In this document: one piece after another, positions 62,047-64,000 of the stretch
Position numbering within the stretch: the stretch's first letter is position 1
Layout of the letters: each line of letters opens with the position of its first letter
From: an uncultured Blautia sp.
GTDB lineage: Bacteria > Bacillota > Clostridia > Lachnospirales > Lachnospiraceae
Direction of reading: 5' to 3'
NCBI GenBank assembly: GCA_937900135.1
Contig: CALCDJ010000048.1
Span: 1 to 64,000 of the forward strand
Length of the DNA: 64,000 bases
Position numbers and translations under genes: made by a program
The notes under the pieces: generated by a model
Told to the model about the DNA's origin: nothing
The model's input: the letters and a program-made list of their open reading frames with translations, nothing else
The model's database searches: none

Positions 62047-62060
62047 TAAAAAGAAATGTT

Positions 62061-63308
62061 TCAGGATTTTATGATTTTGATCATCCAGACAAGGAGGGCG
62101 ATGAGAAAGCCTGCGCCAAGAATTCCAATGACATAGTATGGAACCATGGATTTATTCTCGGTAAAGGATTTAGCTTCCTTCATGTTGGAAGCGCCATCCA
62201 CCACAATGGAGTTGTCTTCCTGGACATTCTCCAGAATGGCAGTTCCCACAGATGCTCCATGATAGAGATAAGTCCGGAGAATCTGGCCGTTCATATCGGC
62301 ATCCTGGGCTGTGACATCAGAAGCGGAGGCAGTGGTTGGAAGAACAGCAGTACCTCCTTCTAAGAGGTTGAAGTCATTTTCGCCCACTGAAACCTTATGG
62401 AAATTGGAAAAACCATAATCCAGAACAGTGATTCCTTCGTTGACAGTCTGACCGGAAGCGCCGTTTAAGACCACGGCGATAAGGGTAGAACCATTTCGTT
62501 CTGCCGCACATACCAGAGTGCTGCCGGAAGCTTCTGTAAAACCTTCTTTTCCTCCAAGGCAGCCCTGATAATAGGAAGTATTGGAAGGAGCCATCATGGC
62601 AAAGTTGTTGCTAAGCACTCGTTCTCCGCCGGCGATATTGGTAGCCGGAATGGTATAGGAGGTGGCAGCAGCAATGGTTCGGAAGGAAGGATTGCTGATG
62701 GCTGCTTTCATGATCAGAGCCATATCGCGGGCCGTGGTATGCTGATTTTCATCTGTCATTCCGGTGGGGTTGGTAAATACAGTATTGGTACAGCCAAGTT
62801 CAGAGGCTCTGGTATTCATTTTTTCTACAAAGGCTTCCACAGAGCCACCCACATGTTCTGCTACCTGCATGGCAATGTCGTTGGCAGAAACCAGCATAAT
62901 GGCATAAAGGCATTGCTCCATGGTAAAAACTTCATCCAGCTGGGCAGCAATGTTGGCGCCCCCGTCTGTGGCGCCGGAAACACCGGTGGCAGTAATGGTT
63001 ACCTGATCCGTCAGGCTGGAATTTTCCAGGGCAGTGAGGATAGTCATAATCTTAACGGCCGCCGCCGGATAGAGAGGCTGGTCCATATTCTTGGCATACA
63101 GTATGGTATTGGTGGAATCTTCCATAACTACAGCAGCAGTGGAAGTGATTTCCGGTCCTGCGGGCCACCCGGAAATTTCATTGGTGGAAATGGCAGAGGC
63201 AGCCTGGGCGTTCTCCTGTTCCGCGCAATAAGCAGGGATCTGAAAGAGCAGAGAGGCGGAAAGCCCCAGAGCCAGCAGGCCTGCGAGAAATTTCTTCTTT
63301 TTTTTCAT
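62061..63308 (-). CDS. Inactivated D-Ala-D-Ala carboxypeptidase-like protein
   Basis: A 415-residue S11-fold protein clearly related to the DacA at 47689: same ISTNEISGWPAGPEI start after the signal peptide, same domain order and a C-terminal membrane segment (about 387-410). But the active site is gone. The nucleophile position in PAAAVK is Ala83 (codon GCG) where DacA has Ser, and KTG is KEG in GGKEGF. The general-base Lys86 and SAN remain. The frame is intact with no stops, so it is kept as a protein, perhaps a binder or regulator. ATG 63308 has AGGAG 12 nt upstream. Confidence 0.88.
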   Translation of the reverse strand: MKKKKKFLAGLLALGLSASLLFQIPAYCAEQENAQAASAISTNEISGWPAGPEITSTAAVVMEDSTNTILYAKNMDQPLYPAAAVKIMTILTALENSSLTDQVTITATGVSGATDGGANIAAQLDEVFTMEQCLYAIMLVSANDIAMQVAEHVGGSVEAFVEKMNTRASELGCTNTVFTNPTGMTDENQHTTARDMALIMKAAISNPSFRTIAAATSYTIPATNIAGGERVLSNNFAMMAPSNTSYYQGCLGGKEGFTEASGSTLVCAAERNGSTLIAVVLNGASGQTVNEGITVLDYGFSNFHKVSVGENDFNLLEGGTAVLPTTASASDVTAQDADMNGQILRTYLYHGASVGTAILENVQEDNSIVVDGASNMKEAKSFTENKSMVPYYVIGILGAGFLIALLVWMIKIIKS

Positions 63309-63391
63309 GATAAATCGATTCTCCTGTATATCTGTAAAACAAATCTTTGGTTTCTTCTGGCAGATGGCTATTTTACACCATAACCAGCCAT

Positions 63392-63444
63392 AGTATAACA
63401 CATCTTAACCCTTCCTTGCAAAAAATATAGTACAATGTTAAAAT
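63392..63444. promoter_or_regulatory. Divergent promoters sharing one -35 box
   Basis: The palindromic hexamer TTGCAA (63416-63421) serves both directions. On the plus strand TAAAAT (63439-63444) lies 17 bp away. On the minus strand TATACT (63397-63392) lies 18 bp away. Only one polymerase could use it at a time, so the two genes would be expressed in competition. Confidence 0.55.
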
Positions 63445-63476
63445 AAATTTACATTTTATTCGAGGTTATAAAAAAT

Positions 63477-64000
63477 ATGAAGAAAAAGGAAAACGTAATG
63501 GGAAAAATCCAATGGGGCAGAATGTTAAAAAAACTTTCTCCCTACACAGTTTTGAAAGGCTTCCGTTATCTGAAGCATTATGGTCCCAGGGAATTCTGGA
63601 TTCGTCTCCACGAAAGGTTTGAACCGGAAGAAGTACCCTATGGTCCCTGGTATGAAGCCTATGTTCCAGATGAGGAAACACTTGCCCGTCAGAGAAAAGA
63701 GAACTTCTCTTATGAACCTCTGATCAGTGTAGTAGTTCCGGCTTACCGGACTCCGGAAAAATTCCTCTGTCAGATGATAGATTCCCTTCTGGAACAGACG
63801 TATAAAAACTGGGAACTATGTATTGCCAATGGAAGTCCAGAGGATGAGGAAATGTCCAGGGTCCTGGAAACTTATGCAAAGAGAGACCCAAGAGTCCGCT
63901 ATGAGAATCTGAAGGAAAATCTGGGAATTGCGGAAAATACCAATGCAGCCTTTGCAATGGCAGAGGGAGAATTCGTAGGACTTCTTGATCATGATGATCT
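63477..64000 (+). CDS. GT2 glycosyltransferase, cut by the window end
   Basis: The frame from ATG 63477 is open to the last base (about 174 codons seen). An N-terminal part with WIRLHERFEPEE leads to a GT2 domain: ISVVVPAYRTP, NWELCIANGS, GIAENTNAAF and LLDHDD. It resembles the first GT2 domain of the tandem enzymes and may be a third member of that family. ATG 63498 is an alternative start. It lies downstream of its own promoter. Confidence 0.82.
   Translation, partial: MKKKENVMGKIQWGRMLKKLSPYTVLKGFRYLKHYGPREFWIRLHERFEPEEVPYGPWYEAYVPDEETLARQRKENFSYEPLISVVVPAYRTPEKFLCQMIDSLLEQTYKNWELCIANGSPEDEEMSRVLETYAKRDPRVRYENLKENLGIAENTNAAFAMAEGEFVGLLDHDD

Overview
The window looks like a chromosomal segment of a spore-forming, low-to-moderate-GC Firmicute, most likely of the family Lachnospiraceae. 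Reasons: the germination protease and SpoIIP pair (gpr-spoIIP), strong AGGAGG-type ribosome sites, several TTG starts, a CdaA/CdaR operon, cell-wall enzymes with Clostridiales-type wall-binding repeats, and a purely Gram-positive replication, repair and cell-wall gene set. I see no rRNA, tRNA, CRISPR array or insertion sequence. Assignment below family level is not possible by reading alone.

Layout. (1) 1-4872: an arginine operon (argC-argJ-argB-argD) with a strong promoter and two good ArgR-type ARG boxes upstream. It is followed by the remnant of an acetyltransferase gene and a terminator. (2) 5036-8824: a small self-regulated cassette (Xre regulator, DUF3169-like membrane protein, ABC ATPase and permease) whose promoter carries three phased copies of one operator. 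A DUF606/YdcZ-type transporter with a hairpin leader follows. (3) 8843-15978: comEA-like lipoprotein, two-component system, GerMN lipoprotein, comEC, holA. (4) 16034-20635: SNF-type Na+ symporter and rpsT on the minus strand, gpr and spoIIP on the plus strand, and a BlaI/MecI-type repressor on the minus strand. (5) 20791-31192: lepA, a lipoprotein, hemW, uvrA, mreB, then recD2 and comF. (6) 31289-35377: two unassigned membrane proteins, cdaA, cdaR and an HPr-like protein. (7) 35440-41038: three secreted wall enzymes with wall-binding repeats (L,D-transpeptidase, GH25 muramidase, amidase).

(8) 41091 to the end: a large rhamnose-polysaccharide locus. rmlB stands alone behind its own promoter. 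A minus-strand pair of tiny EamA/SMR-type proteins faces a plus-strand operon of about 18.8 kb (43219-61984). That operon encodes a polyprenyl-phosphate glycosyltransferase, a DegT-like protein, an ATP-grasp enzyme, a WecE-type sugar 4-aminotransferase, an active D-Ala-D-Ala carboxypeptidase, rmlA, rmlC, an ABC polysaccharide exporter with a carbohydrate-binding Wzt tail, a methyltransferase, a kinase-like protein, two paralogous tandem-GT2 glycosyltransferases, rmlD and a multi-pass GT-C-like protein. It ends at a terminator. Beyond it, a carboxypeptidase-like protein lacking both the catalytic serine and the KTG motif diverges from another glycosyltransferase that runs off the window.

How it may work together (inference). 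RmlB makes dTDP-4-keto-6-deoxyglucose. RmlC/RmlD turn this into dTDP-rhamnose for the backbone, and the WecE-type enzyme turns it into a 4-amino sugar. The tandem GTs build the chain on the cytoplasmic side. The split methyltransferase and kinase pair could cap the chain as WbdD does in some Gram-negative O-antigens, and the Wzt tail could read that cap before export. The GT2, small EamA pair and GT-C protein match the logic of ArnC/ArnE-ArnF/ArnT and of streptococcal GacI/GacJ/GacL, adding a side-chain sugar outside the membrane. The novel candidates are this combined architecture, the dead carboxypeptidase beside it, and the three-operator promoter of the Xre-ABC cassette.
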